64,000 nt of DNA. It comes from Tetraselmis striata (lineage: Eukaryota; Chlorophyta; Chlorodendrophyceae; Chlorodendrales; Chlorodendraceae). Of the stretch, positions 22,511 to 33,322 are shown one piece after another. Positions within the stretch are counted from its first letter, which is position 1. Every line of letters begins with the position of its first letter. The notes beneath the pieces are model-generated. The model was not told the DNA's origin and made no database searches. It saw nothing but the letters and a program-made list of their open reading frames with translations. The position numbers and the translations under genes are program-made. The stretch spans positions 248,001-312,000 of the forward strand of contig VCJN01003151.1 in the NCBI GenBank assembly GCA_006384855.1. Direction: 5' to 3'.

Positions 22511-22844
22511 CAAACGGCGATAGCGCCCGCTTCGGGATGGGGACCTCCGCACGATGATGCCTAGAGCGGGGGGGGGGTCGCTACGGCTGCTTGAGTCCAA
22601 CTAGGTCTCCTCAGCGGGCCACCTATGCCTTGTTAGTCGGAACGGACGGTAACATGGCGGCACCGCCCTAGCCCGACGCTTACCCGTGCATCGGGTCGAT
22701 GCTGCGACTTGCGGACCAACACATAGTAGCGGACTGCATGGGGCTCTTATATGCAGACATGGGCGCGGAAGACGGAGAAGCCGCGAAGCCGGTGATAGTA
22801 GACATGCGGGGCCGCTCAAGGGTGCCAGCGATGGAAGGAGGCGG

Positions 22845-23005
22845 GGATGGAAACATAAAAAGAAGGCCGGCAGCCGGAGCTGTAATACACATTTGTGTCC
22901 CTACTATGGTAATATACGGCATGCCCTCAAAACAACTCGATCCGGGCAAAGGATAGCAGCGGATTAGAATGTTGCAATTTAATTTCAATTTCAATTTCAA
23001 TTTCA
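22845..23005 (-). repeat. Terminal repeat family, inverse copy
   Basis: The inverse of 20,559-20,735, ending in ATTTCAATTTCAATTTCAATTTCAG. It differs at many positions, so the two ends are old or come from different subfamilies. Confidence 0.55.
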
Positions 23006-23753
23006 GCCCCTTCACAACCGCGTTCAGCCGCCCTTATTTGCGCCGCCGCGACTTCACTGTGACGCCCCACGGAGTGCGCCGGGCCAAGCTAAACATGGGA
23101 CACCGCCAGACACTACGCCGGCACTTCGGTCCGCGGTTGTCGCATGCAATTCCCTACATGGACGACTACTTACCGCTCTTCGCGTCGAATTGAGCGCATG
23201 CCTACGCGCCGTACTAGACCGCATGGCCTCAACAAACACATAGATAAGGGCAGTGGGAGCCGGTGCAGCGATTGGATCATCTCGGCTAGGATGACGGAAT
23301 AATTAGGGCGCCACAGCTCAAGCTCGAGTCACTCGCTGCAACAACCCTCCATATCACCCGTCTTGCAAAACGCGACAAGTGATGGCTGCATGTGCGAGAG
23401 CTCGCGTCTCTGGCATGTCGAGCTCAGTTTATGTTCCTCGCCATCAAGCCCGCCTGGTTCTACCTCCGCGAGCTGGACGTGGCGGCGGGCGCGAGCGTGG
23501 CGGCGGAGGTGAGCACGAGTGACGGTGTGGGGCGCCTTTCGTCGAAGCTGCTGGTGCATTGCGAGGTGACCTTTCGGTGATCGCCCCACGGCGAACCCTC
23601 GCAGCTCAACGGCGGGATGAGCGTCCGGTGTCCGGAACGCACCCTCCCAAGCGCGCAAATCTACAAACTTCATTCAGATCCTCTTCGGTGCGGCGCTTCT
23701 TATAGCGACAGCCGAGTGCGGCTCAACCATTAGCCTCCCGTACCATTTCATCA

Positions 23754-25178
23754 ATGCGTCCGTCGGTTATTGTTACACTATTGCGTGCTACAACTGGTTC
23801 AAAACGACTAACATTCGCGCATGTACGTTACACGCGAGAAAGGCGCTACGAGCGCGACGGGCGTGCGGGGCGGCCCTCCTACATGAACCTTGCCCCGCAA
23901 ACCCGTGCTGGTACCCTCACAAACCCGTCCAACAACTACCGACCAACCGCCGGCAACCTAACCGCCGCGGCCGAGTACTTTGCTGCAATGAACCGGCCCC
24001 TTGTTTCTCCGTCGGTCAAACGCCGCACTTACGAAACCGACGAGCGTGAAGCTGTCGCCCCTTGGGCTGCTTCACTTTGGTCTCGTCTGCAAGAAGCGTT
24101 CGGCTCAGACGAGTTGGGACAACGAGCTCTCGACCTACTCTCTAGCTCCCTCACCGCTCAGACGTTCAAAAGCTACGCTTGCCGGCTGCCGCAGTTCGCG
24201 GAGTTCCGCCACGATTCCGAAAACATCAGCCCGCTGGAGGCGACCACTGCTATTGTCGTCCGGTACGTCGCCTGGATATTGGTGAGCGGGGTCACATCGG
24301 GGAAAAGAATCCCTATCTGTCAGCAACGAACACGTTCGTTCTGCCGTTGCACAACTTCGACCCGATCGCTAAGGACAGTTTGCACCTATCCGATGCGCGT
24401 CGAGGCATGATGTTAATACATGGAGGCAGCTGCCCCTTTATACGACTCCCTTTGCTTGCTGATGTTGCTTACAACTTCGTTGAACGAGCCGAGTTGATTG
24501 TGTCTGCTCTTCCCCCGAGCACCAGTACGGCTTCCGAGCCCTCATGGCCTTGGTTGTCAACTTCATGTTCTTTGTCAGAGGACTTACTGGTGTGTTCTGC
24601 CCAGTGCATGACGTGCATATCGACGCCTACAACATCACTCTACCATGTGTACCGCGAGAGGGGGAGCGCCGGACGGCGTGGTCCCGATGACATGCTACGC
24701 GTACTGCTCCTTATAGTGTCGGAGCGCCCCCGTATTGCGCGTCTTTTGCACCACTTAGTCGACAACGTACAGTCTGCCCCCCTGGCTCATGTTGCCTTGG
24801 CCGAAACAATAGAAACTTCTTGGCGGTCACCCCGAGCGAGCTCTCCAAATCTTGGACTGCCGCTACAATGCCGGACCGGCTCTCTACTACGGCCGTGCGT
24901 CTCGTCGGTGCTACCCCTCCCGCCGGCACTTCTTGGGACTCACGCAACCTTCGCAAAGGGTGCAGCATCTGCTGCTAACGCCATCGGAGTCCCGCTGTTC
25001 CACATCCGCTACCCAGGTTGGTGGCTTGGGCAACCAACTCCAAGTTGTTCTGGACTACATCGACCCTAACGTCCTCCCTTCGCCTGGCGCGTGGCTCTTC
25101 TTCGGTCACATCGCGCCCCTCCGCCACGACTTCCAACAAGACTCCGCAACGGTTGCCCTCCCGGTGCCCCCTTCGTGA
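23754..25178 (+). pseudogene. Frameshifted tyrosine recombinase (DIRS/Crypton type)
   Basis: The N-terminal part (23754-24290) has the SAM-like core-binding look, with LLSSSLTAQTFKSYACRLPQ and TTAIVVRYVAWIL. The frame then shifts to NPYLSATNTF and LPLHNFDPIAKDSLHLSDAR (about 24.31-24.40 kb). The catalytic end is spread over three frames: RNLRKG overlapping KGAASAANAIGVPLFHIRYP near 24.95-25.02 kb, then QVVLDYIDPNVLPSPGAWLF near 25.04-25.10 kb. This corresponds to the His-x-x-Arg / Gly-Gly-Trp / Tyr end of DIRS- and Crypton-type recombinases, with the tyrosine probably in LDYIDP. At least three frame breaks make it a relic. The absence of a reverse transcriptase beside it leaves the class open. 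Confidence 0.65.
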
Positions 25179-26748
25179 CTCGGCGCTACCCCTGCTTCGT
25201 CAATCTACCGCTCTCTCCGTTCGCTAATCACTGGCAAAACCAGACTCAACTTGAAATGTTCTAAACTTGTGTATGAGGTTTCCCACAACCGCTTTTCCGG
25301 CCACCGTTGCTGCTAATAGGTACGGGTTACTAGGGCACCTGGTTGCGCCCTTTCGGTGCAGCACGAGTAGACATAAAAGCAGCCGTAACAGCTAAGCCTG
25401 CCACCTTCCAGTTTCGCTGCGTTACACGCAGCGCCCCTCTGACTCCGTTTTCCCTCCATGCTTTCGCTTAGCCTTCCTGCCGATTTCGGCTCTTGTCCGT
25501 GTGAAACAGCCTGCGCGATCCTTTTTGGCAAAACCATATTCAACTTGAAATTTACCTTATCGCATCGATAGACCACGTACGGTAGCGAACTGAGAACGCG
25601 CCAGCGTTCCAGCCGGGCGGACGACCTGGTGAGGGCGGGCGGCGCGGGGCGGGCCCTGAATCCCCGATGCGGTGCGGGCGCGCGGCGGACAATATATGCT
25701 CGGGTCGGTCGGCGCCGCTTAAAGAGTTAAGCACGACCACACCACATTCGCACCACCGCACTCACCCGGCCCGGCACGGAGCCTCTTTGGCTCCTTCCCC
25801 AGTTTCCGAGTCTTATCCCCAGGACAGCCCTTTCCAGCAGCTGCGCGCGGAGCCGAAGTGGCACTCGTAGGCGGCCCCGCCTGCAAGGCCCTGCACCGCT
25901 GCGTGGCGGCAGTACTTGCAGCCAGCCACGCGCGCGCGGTCAGCGGGCGCCTGCACCGCGACGCTTCCCCTCACCGCTCGAGGTGCGCGCCACCTCTGCC
26001 GCGCCCCAGCGCACAGCCTCCTTTCGTGGCGCACAACGGTGTAGGCGGAGATTCCGAGCTCGGGGCATGAATTTTGATTGAGCTGGAACGGAGATCTGCC
26101 GAGCGACTCACGAGACAAAGGCCCCGCCCGCCCAGCTGCTCGGCTCGTAGCGACACATTTCCGTCGTATGCTGGTACCGGTATGGGAACACGAATAAATT
26201 AAAAAATCGGGCAAGTGCTGAGAACAAAACCCAGGGGTGGGTCCAGCCCGGGAGGGGGGGGGGGGGGGGTAGAAGCGACTCAGGCGCAGTCCGCCGCCCT
26301 TCAGCACCGCCAGCGCAGGCCTTGTATCATGCCCGAGAGGTAGTGGGACAATAAAGAGAAGCTCTGGGGCCGGCGGGTGTGGGGGGGGGGTGTGTGGGGG
26401 GGGGGGGGGGGGGGGGGGGGAGGGGGGGGCGTACCGGTACGTCGGCGCATAGTTTTATTTCATAAAACTTTAATCCTCGTACTATTTCAAAAGCGCGAGT
26501 TTATGTCTGCCTTCCTGAGCAGCGCATGCTGGGTGTGTGGGTGTTGGCGCAGGGGGGGGGGGGGGGGTAAATCTGACATGGTCTACCTATGCCTGGCTTG
26601 AAGGCGGCGCTTCGCTGCGGCGTCGCGGGGCGGTCGGACGCGGCGGCGCGTGGCCAGAGCGAGGCCGCGCCCGGGTGGGCCATCCGCTTGACGAGCACCG
26701 CAGCGGGGGGCGAGGCGGCTCCTGGCTCGCCAGCACACGACGCCTTTT
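25179..26748. other. Downstream of the recombinase; upstream region of the ARIA-like gene
   Basis: Contains two similar words, GGCAAAACCAGACTCAACTTG at about 25,230 and GGCAAAACCATATTCAACTTG at about 25,527, probably parts of the recombinase element's end. From about 26.2 kb onward come three G tracts (26.25, 26.39-26.43 and 26.55 kb). The promoter of the ARIA-like gene should lie in the last few hundred bases. No gene is supported. Confidence 0.45.
26391..26428. repeat. Compound poly-G tract upstream of the ARIA-like gene
   Basis: Nearly pure G, broken by T and A, starting about 360 bp before the ATG at 26749. It could form a quadruplex; this is inference from composition only. Confidence 0.8.
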
Positions 26749-29700
26749 ATGAAATCCACGCTGCCTGGCGAAGCCAACAACGGTGGCAGCGGCTCCTCCG
26801 GGCGCAAGAGCCACAAACGCAAGCTGGCTGAGGCCACGGGAGACTCGGGGGCGGTGCCCAGCGCCGCCCCTGTGGCAGAGGTGAGCACGCGATGCCCCAT
26901 TTATTTCCTTTTTATGAAAAAAATGAAATACGCGAAGAAGGATTCCGCGGCGACTTTTCCCCACCCTCCTTTGGTTCCGCAAGCCCACCCTGACCGGAAC
27001 TCCCTCCGTAGATCAAGAAGCTGCTGGCGGTGCTCGAATCAGCGCCGCAGCTGCTGCGCGGCGCGGACGGCGATGTGGGCGCTCTCCGCCGTGCAGCACA
27101 CAGCTTGACAGAGATCGCCAAGATAGGTCCGTGTCCCCCCCCTCCCCCCCCCCCCCCCCCCCCCTTGGTAGATCCACCGCTGGCCTTCGGTTTCCTGAGC
27201 CAGTCTGCTGCTCTTGGGCGAGGCTGCGCACCTGACGGCGACGTGTGGTTGCTGGCTGTGGTTGGGGCGGTGCGCAGAGGACAATGTGGACCTGGTGGTG
27301 CGGGAGGGAGGGATCAACATCGTGGTGCCGCTGCTGTCCATCAGCGACTCTGCGCCCACGACGCCCGGCGGCGTGTCCTGCGGGGCGCTCTCCCGCGCGG
27401 AGGAGATTGAGAAGGAGGCCTGCTTCACGCTGGGCCTGCTGGCCATCAAGACGGACCACCAGCATCACATCGCCGACGCGGGCGCGCTAGCGGGTCTCAT
27501 CCGCCTGCTGCACCGCGCGCCGCCCGCGGGCGCGAACCCGCCCAGCACCTCGTGCGGCGGGGGCGTGGTGCGCCGCGCGGCGGACGCCATCACCAACCTC
27601 GCGCACGAGAACGCCATCATCAAGAGCCGCGTGCGCACCGAGGGCGGCATTCCGCCGCTCGTGGAGCTCCTCGACTCGATGGACCCCAAGGTGCCCCTCC
27701 CTTTTCGCCCTCGAGCTTCCCACATCCGCGCCTTCACGCGGGCGTGGCGGCTGGCATTGGCGGCATATCGCAAAGCGCCCCGGGCACAAGCAACCGCGGG
27801 TTCGGCCGTTTATTAAATGGGGTCGAGGTCGAGGGATGATGAGAAGTGCGTGTAAGCTTGTGGGCACACAGTAGCCTTGCCCTTGCGCGAGGCGGAATGC
27901 CTCGCCTCTGAAGCATGGCGTGCTCCTCGGATGCTCTCGAGATTTCCAGCAACGCCGGGGACTGCTGCTAGGCCATCTGGGTGCTGCGCTCGTCCCTGTG
28001 GGAGCCGCTGGGATGCAGCTGCCAAATCCGTTGTTGTCCGGTTTCGCTGTTGCGCGCATGCGAGGCACTTTGGGAGGAAAGAGAGAGAGAGAGAGAGAGT
28101 CCCGGGGGGAAGAGAGGGGGGGAGGGGGGGGGGGGGGGGGGCTTGATGGAAGCCGCGTTCTTGGGTGCTGCCAAGCCGCGCCGGTGAGTTTATTTGTTTC
28201 CGGTTTAGTGGGGTTGCTGTATGTTTTAGTGTATTTGCCAATAGAGTGCTCTCGAGGCTGGACCGGGAGGCATTGCTCTTTATGCTCTGCCGTGCAGAGG
28301 TTACCTGCTGGCGCGTGCGGCTGAACTTTTCCCACCCCGCGCAACCTTTTTGCCCCGCAGATCCAGCGCGCGGCGGCGGGCGCGCTGCGCACCCTGGCCT
28401 TCAAGAACGAGGACAACAAGAAGCAGATCGTGGAGAGCGACACGCTGCCGACGCTGATACAGATGCTGCGCAGCGAGGACAGCGGCATCCACTACGAAGC
28501 GGTGGGCGTGATCGGCAACCTCGTGCACTCGTCGCCGGCGATCAAGCGGCAGGTGCTGGACGAGGGCGCGCTGCAGCCGGTGATCGGCCTGCTGAGCAGC
28601 CGCTGCACCGAGAGCCAGCGCGAGGCGGCGCTGCTGCTGGGGCAGTTTGCGACCGCGGACCCCGACTTCAAGGCCAAGATCGTGCAGCGCGGCGCGGTGC
28701 CGCCGCTGATCGTGATGCTGGGCGCGAAGGACCTGCAGCTGCGCGAGATGGCTGCCTTTGCGCTGGGCCGGCTGGCGCAGAACGCGGACAACCAGGCGGG
28801 CATCATCCACGCCGGCGGGCTCAAGCCGCTGCTGGACCTCGTGGACTCGCGCAACGGCAACCTGCAGCACAACGCGGCCTTCGCGCTCTACGGCCTCGCG
28901 GACAACGAGGACAACATCGCGGACATCATCCGCGAGGGCGGCGTGCAGCGCCTCGTCAACGGCGACCTCATCGTGCAGCCCAGCAAGGACTGCGTGCAGA
29001 AGACGCTCAAGCGGCTGGAGGAGAAGGTGAGCGGCAAGGTGCTGCGCCAGGTGCTCTACATGATGCGCTCCAACGACAAGGTGGTGCAGCAGCGCACCGC
29101 CGCCGCGCTTGCGCGCCTCGCCGGCGGCAAGGAGGAGCTGCACGAGATTTTTGTGCGCAAGGGCGGCCTGCAGGTGCTCGTCAACATGGTGCTCAAGGCC
29201 GGCAGCGACACCACGCAAAAGGTCCCCCCGCCCCCTCTCCCGTATAAGTGCTGGTTGAACCAATGTCAAGTGCATAAATGCCATCGTGGGACATAAAGGG
29301 AGCATAAGGAAGCAAGAACGAAACATCAAGAAAGAGAGAACAAGAGGGCAAGTGGAAGCGCCCTGCAGATGCTCACACCTCGTTTTGGCTGCAGGAGGGC
29401 GCCGTGGCGCTGTTTGACCTGGCGACCAAGGCCAACGCGATCGCGCCCATCGACGTGTGCGAGCCGCCGCCGCCCACGCCCAAGGTGTACCTGGGCGACG
29501 AGCACGTGAACAACCGCAAGCTGAGCGACGTGAGCTTCCTGGTAGAGGGGCGCGAGTTTTTCGCGCACCGCGCCGCGCTGTGCGCCTCGTCGGACGCCTT
29601 CCGCGCGATGTTCTCCAGTGGCTACCGGGAAAAGGAGGCCTCCACGGCGATCGAGATCCCCAACATCTCGTGGCATGTGTTTGAGGCGATGATGAAGTGT

Positions 29701-30048
29701 ATCTATACCGGCACCGTGGAGGTCACGCCCGACATCGCGGAGGACCTGCTGCGCGTGGCGGACCAGTACCTGCTGGACGGGCTTAAGCGGCTGTGCGAGA
29801 ACGCCATCAGCCAGGCCCTCGCGGTGGACAACCTCACGGACATCTACGCGCTCAGCGAGTCGTTCCACGCGCCGCAGCTGGCAAAGCACGCCGTGATGTA
29901 CGCGCTGGAGCACTATGGGGAGGTGGTGGCGGAGGTGCAGCCAGAGGGGTACTGCAAGTTGATGGAGGTCATGCTGGTCACGCTGGAGAGCTCGCTGGTG
30001 GAGCAGCTCAGCAGCCCGGCGCCGGCGCCCCTCGAGGTGGCCGCCTGA
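26749..30048 (+). CDS. ARIA: ARM-repeat/BTB protein, ARIA/ABAP1-like
   Basis: Five exons: 26749-26880, 27012-27126, 27278-27690, 28361-29221 and 29395-30048. All phases close, giving 724 residues, close to Arabidopsis ARIA (about 710). Residues about 45-500 are a row of armadillo repeats (LVVREGGINIVVPLL, GGIPPLVELLDS, GAVPPLIVMLGAKDLQLREM, GGLKPLLDLVDSRNGNLQ). Residues about 545-650 are a BTB domain (NNRKLSDVSFLVEGREFFAH, then AMFSSGYREKEA), followed by the BACK-like helix region to the end. Family members bind transcription or replication factors through ARM repeats and bring them to Cullin-3 ubiquitin ligases through BTB; in plants they act in abscisic-acid response and in limiting DNA replication licensing. 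The partner here is unknown. A C tract directly follows the donor of exon 2. Donors of exons 3 and 4 are weak (GTGCCC, GTCCCC). Confidence 0.93.
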
Positions 30049-31999
30049 GCAAAGCCTCCCCCCCACACACCTTCCCCTTCTCTTCCTCTGCAACGTACCC
30101 TCAAAATATCAGCCCCGTAGCGCAACCCTCCCCCCCGCCCCCCCCCCCCCCCCCCCTTCTGGGCCCCCTCCTGGGCCCCCGGGCCCCTCGCCCTCCCAGC
30201 AGCGTCCCAGTGCCGCCTGCGCATGGCGTTATTCGCAGGCAAGGCCACTGGACCCTGCCCCGCGGTGAGCGACAGCCGCCATCGCGGCACAAACCCGCTC
30301 CGCCCCCGCGACCTGCTGCGCCTGCAGCAGACACCCGCTCCCCCGCAGCACAACGGCCCCTGTAACAACGATCTCCTCGCCTCGCCCGGCCTGTCCCGTA
30401 CTGGGCAGCCTTTCGCACCGCCAACACTGCCTGCTCCCGGGACTCACCTGCCAGGTTCCTTCCACCCCGTCCAGCTCCTGCATAAAGCTTATTCCCCATT
30501 TGCATGTAGAAAGGGATGGCAGGTTGGGGGGGGGGGGGGGGGGGGGGTTCCTGTAGTACACTGAGACGCCACGTTGGGGGGCATTGCCTGAGTAGTTTTT
30601 CCAGCTTTGAGCGCCGTTAACAAGCAAATTGCGGGACTGCGGTTGCCGACGCGGTATTAAGAACACTATGAACAAGGACCCGCCCTGCCTGCCACAGTTC
30701 AAATGTATGCGAAACTATGGCGGAACCGTTGTATTATACCTTACATGCAAGCCCAGGTATTTTAGCCTTAGAACAAGAGTTTTAATAATAATAATAATTT
30801 GAAATCATATTATAATAATAATTTAATATCAAGGGCTTATAGCTGTTTACCCAGCTGGGATGCCATTATGCCCTCCAACCACCTACAGCTCTATGTAAGG
30901 CTTCTCTCTCGCGCTCTGAGTGCCGCGGCACCATTCATGTCTGAGATGGCAACTGCGGAGTATTACCGGTGGCACATCATGAACAAAATACTGTTTGTTC
31001 ATACTCCGGGCATCCGGCTGCGGCGGCAACTTCGCAGGGACAACTTCAAAGAATCATCCATATTGTATTATGATAGATTTGGTCAATAAATATCATACCA
31101 AGTCGTGCCGCCACTGGAAGCTGACTCCTGGCCTCAACAGAGTGTATTGCTATGTGTTTAGTTCACTACTCCGCAGACGGTGGGGAGGGGGAAGGGGGGG
31201 GGGGGGGGGGGGCGGGGGGGCAGCACAGATGTGTTGTGCGCCGGCTAGCCCAATAAGCGCGGATACGGCATCAGGCGGGCGAACACTGCTGCACAATGGC
31301 GCATTTATCCAGCATGCCATGAACACACGTAGCCACAGCGTTTTCATCGCTATCCAAAAAACTCCCGAAATCCACTGGAAACTAATACTGAGATTGGAGG
31401 ATACCAACCACCTAAAAAAGCTCATGTCTCTCTGAGGCTCCTAAAACAGTCTTTAATTTTGGATAAGGTGATCCAACCCAAGGAGTTCTTTTTCATGCAG
31501 TATTGACCCCCTCCAGGGCAGCGGGCTTCTGTCGCCACGCGAGTGACCCGCTGCCAGAGGACTGTCAGCTGCCATGTCCAGCGTCAGCGAGGCGGTGTGC
31601 TTTCCTGAGCAGTTTGACTGGAATTTGTAGCTCGTTAGGCAAACTCCCGATAGAGTGTGTAGGAGAGAGGGATTGGTCGACGAGACCAGTTCGTGTTATT
31701 GCTTGCATGAATATCAAGGCTCATAGTATTTACAATATTACACAGATTTAAATTGGGCCGTAGTGTAAGCTTGCACTACGGGTATGGCTCTCTAGTAGGT
31801 GAAAGCAATGTCACGCTGTGACATCATTGGGTGCCGGTACATCTGTGCTGTCCATACTGCTGATAGGAGGCAGAGGAAGCGAGTTTCATTCGTTGCGGGT
31901 ATAAGATATTGCATACGCTGTGGCCTAAAGCGCCGTTCAGGCAATATAAGTGGTGGCTGCGGCTTGTTAACAATGTCGCCGATGACAAGGTGGCTGCCG
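30049..31999. other. Intergenic between convergent ARIA-like and alcohol dehydrogenase genes
   Basis: Holds the 3' ends of both genes, C/G tracts at 30.14, 30.53 and 31.20 kb, and an (AAT)n run at about 30,785-30,805. Open frames are short and unremarkable. The frame 30799-31089 has ordinary composition, but no support beyond length. Confidence 0.45.
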
Positions 32000-33322
32000 T
32001 CAGGCAGCGTAGCGTATGATAACACGGCTGGCGTCCTGCGCGGCCTGCGCGTGATTTACCGCTTCGTGTATCATGGCGAGGGGCACGCTGCGCCTGACGA
32101 GACCGTCCAGCCTGAAGTCCCCTGCGAGGTAGCGCTCGACGAGCAGTGGAATCTCGGCGCGGCCTCGGTACCCACCGAGCAGCGCACCCTTGATACGCTT
32201 TCCTCTGAGTAGCTGCGAGTGCGTGATGGTGACTGCCGAAGCACCGCTCGGAGGCTCGCCGCTGCTGCTCAACAGGACTGTCGTGCCCCAGCCTTCTTGG
32301 GACGACTCAATAGCCGCTCGGGACACAGCCTGTGAGCCGACACAATCGAAGGCGTAGTCGACACCGTCGCCGATGAGGCGCCGAATCAGGATCGAGGGGG
32401 CGTCAGCCAGGTCTGCCAGGTTGATGCAGTGCGTGGCGCCCCACTCTCGCGCCTGCGCCAGCCGGCCCGCGTCCAAGTCAAGGGCGACGATTCTGGAGGC
32501 GTTCGACACACGTAGAGCTTCGATGACGGCGAGGCCGGCTGTGTTGATGCCGAACACAGCCGCTGTGGTGCCGTCTTCGACGGCGGCCACGTTGAAGACC
32601 GCGCCGAGGCCCGTCGCGGCGGAGCAGCCCAGCAGGCAAGAGAGCCCCGGAGGCGCCTGCCCGTTCACGCGCGCGAGCTGCAGCTCGGACACCACCGTGT
32701 ACTCCGAAAATGTCGAACACCCCAGGAACTGATGCACGGCGGCGAGGGACGCCCCGGTTTCGGCGACCGTGCTAAGGCGGGGCTTGGACCTCGGCGGGGT
32801 GGACGCCTCCCGCTGCGCCTCGCACATGTTCCCCTTCCCGCTACGGCAGCATCGGCAGCGCGCGCAGAACGGCAGGAAGCACAGCACCACGCTGTCCCCC
32901 TTTCGAAGTCCCCGCACGCCCGGCCCGACGCTCTCGACGACCCCAGCGCCCTCGTGCCCCAGCACCGCCGGGAACGCCACGCCGCAGCCGCCCGCCAGCG
33001 CCTCCACGTCCAGGGGGCACACCGACGCCGCCGTCATCTGGACGCGCGCCTCGCCGGGGCCGGGCGCATCCACCACCACGTCCACCACCTCCAGGGGTTT
33101 CTTCTCCGAGAACGCAACCGCCGCCTTGCAGATTATCGGCTGGCCCACGGCGGCGCCCGGGTCGCCGTCCAGCGGGGCCCCGCCGGGGGGGCGCGACCAG
33201 CCGCGCGCAGTCGGCGGGCTGCTCGTTCGCGCCGGGTCCAACGACGGCGCCATCATCGAGGGGGTGGCGGCGCACTGGTAGCGCAACGCCCTTAAGCGGG
33301 GATGCCACCCAGCGCAAGTCAA
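32000..33322 (-). CDS. Zinc-type medium-chain alcohol dehydrogenase, class III/GSNOR-like, intronless
   Basis: A single 440-codon frame, start at 33322. The family region begins near residue 60 (GQPIICKAAVAFSEKKPLEV). Structural zinc cysteines are C153, C156, C159 and C167. Catalytic zinc ligands are C102, H123 (LGHEGAG) and C233 (LLGCSAATG). An acidic residue in IVALDLDAGR favours NAD. Class III enzymes oxidise S-hydroxymethylglutathione and reduce S-nitrosoglutathione. Two departures stand out. The segment after the first zinc ligand is CPLD instead of the usual C-H/R-T/S-D, so the proton-relay Thr/Ser is Leu. The nucleotide loop reads GINTAG rather than GxGxxG. The substrate range may therefore differ. 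The first 59 residues have no family match and could be a targeting peptide, or the true start may be Met23/Met24. It is intronless beside intron-rich neighbours, suggesting retroposition or transfer. Confidence 0.88.
   Translation of the reverse strand: MTCAGWHPRLRALRYQCAATPSMMAPSLDPARTSSPPTARGWSRPPGGAPLDGDPGAAVGQPIICKAAVAFSEKKPLEVVDVVVDAPGPGEARVQMTAASVCPLDVEALAGGCGVAFPAVLGHEGAGVVESVGPGVRGLRKGDSVVLCFLPFCARCRCCRSGKGNMCEAQREASTPPRSKPRLSTVAETGASLAAVHQFLGCSTFSEYTVVSELQLARVNGQAPPGLSCLLGCSAATGLGAVFNVAAVEDGTTAAVFGINTAGLAVIEALRVSNASRIVALDLDAGRLAQAREWGATHCINLADLADAPSILIRRLIGDGVDYAFDCVGSQAVSRAAIESSQEGWGTTVLLSSSGEPPSGASAVTITHSQLLRGKRIKGALLGGYRGRAEIPLLVERYLAGDFRLDGLVRRSVPLAMIHEAVNHAQAAQDASRVIIRYAA

Larger units (their letters stand above)
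20497..23005. mobile_element. Putative element bounded by inverted copies of a 150-bp terminal repeat
   Basis: The left boundary carries GAAATTGAAATTGATTACAAC (about 20,559), continuing with GAGTTGTTCTTAGGGCATGCC and GTGTAATTACAGCTCAAG. The right boundary (about 22,845-23,005) carries the same words in inverse order: AGCTGTAATACAC, GGCATGCCCTCAAAACAACTC, then a (TTTCAA)n run. A third copy in left orientation sits inside at 22,022-22,135, so one element may have inserted in another. No transposase was recognised between the ends. No target duplication was found. Confidence 0.45.

Noticed and set aside
28165..29329. Very long frames on both strands over the ARM-repeat exon
   Set aside because: Out-of-frame and antisense shadows caused by extreme third-position GC. 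The ARM-repeat frame is unambiguous.
29326..30093. 255-codon minus frame opposite the BTB exon
   Set aside because: Antisense shadow; His/Arg/Val-rich as expected for reverse reading of a GC-rich exon.
32732..33295. 187-codon plus frame
   Set aside because: Antisense of the alcohol dehydrogenase; Arg/Ala/His-rich.
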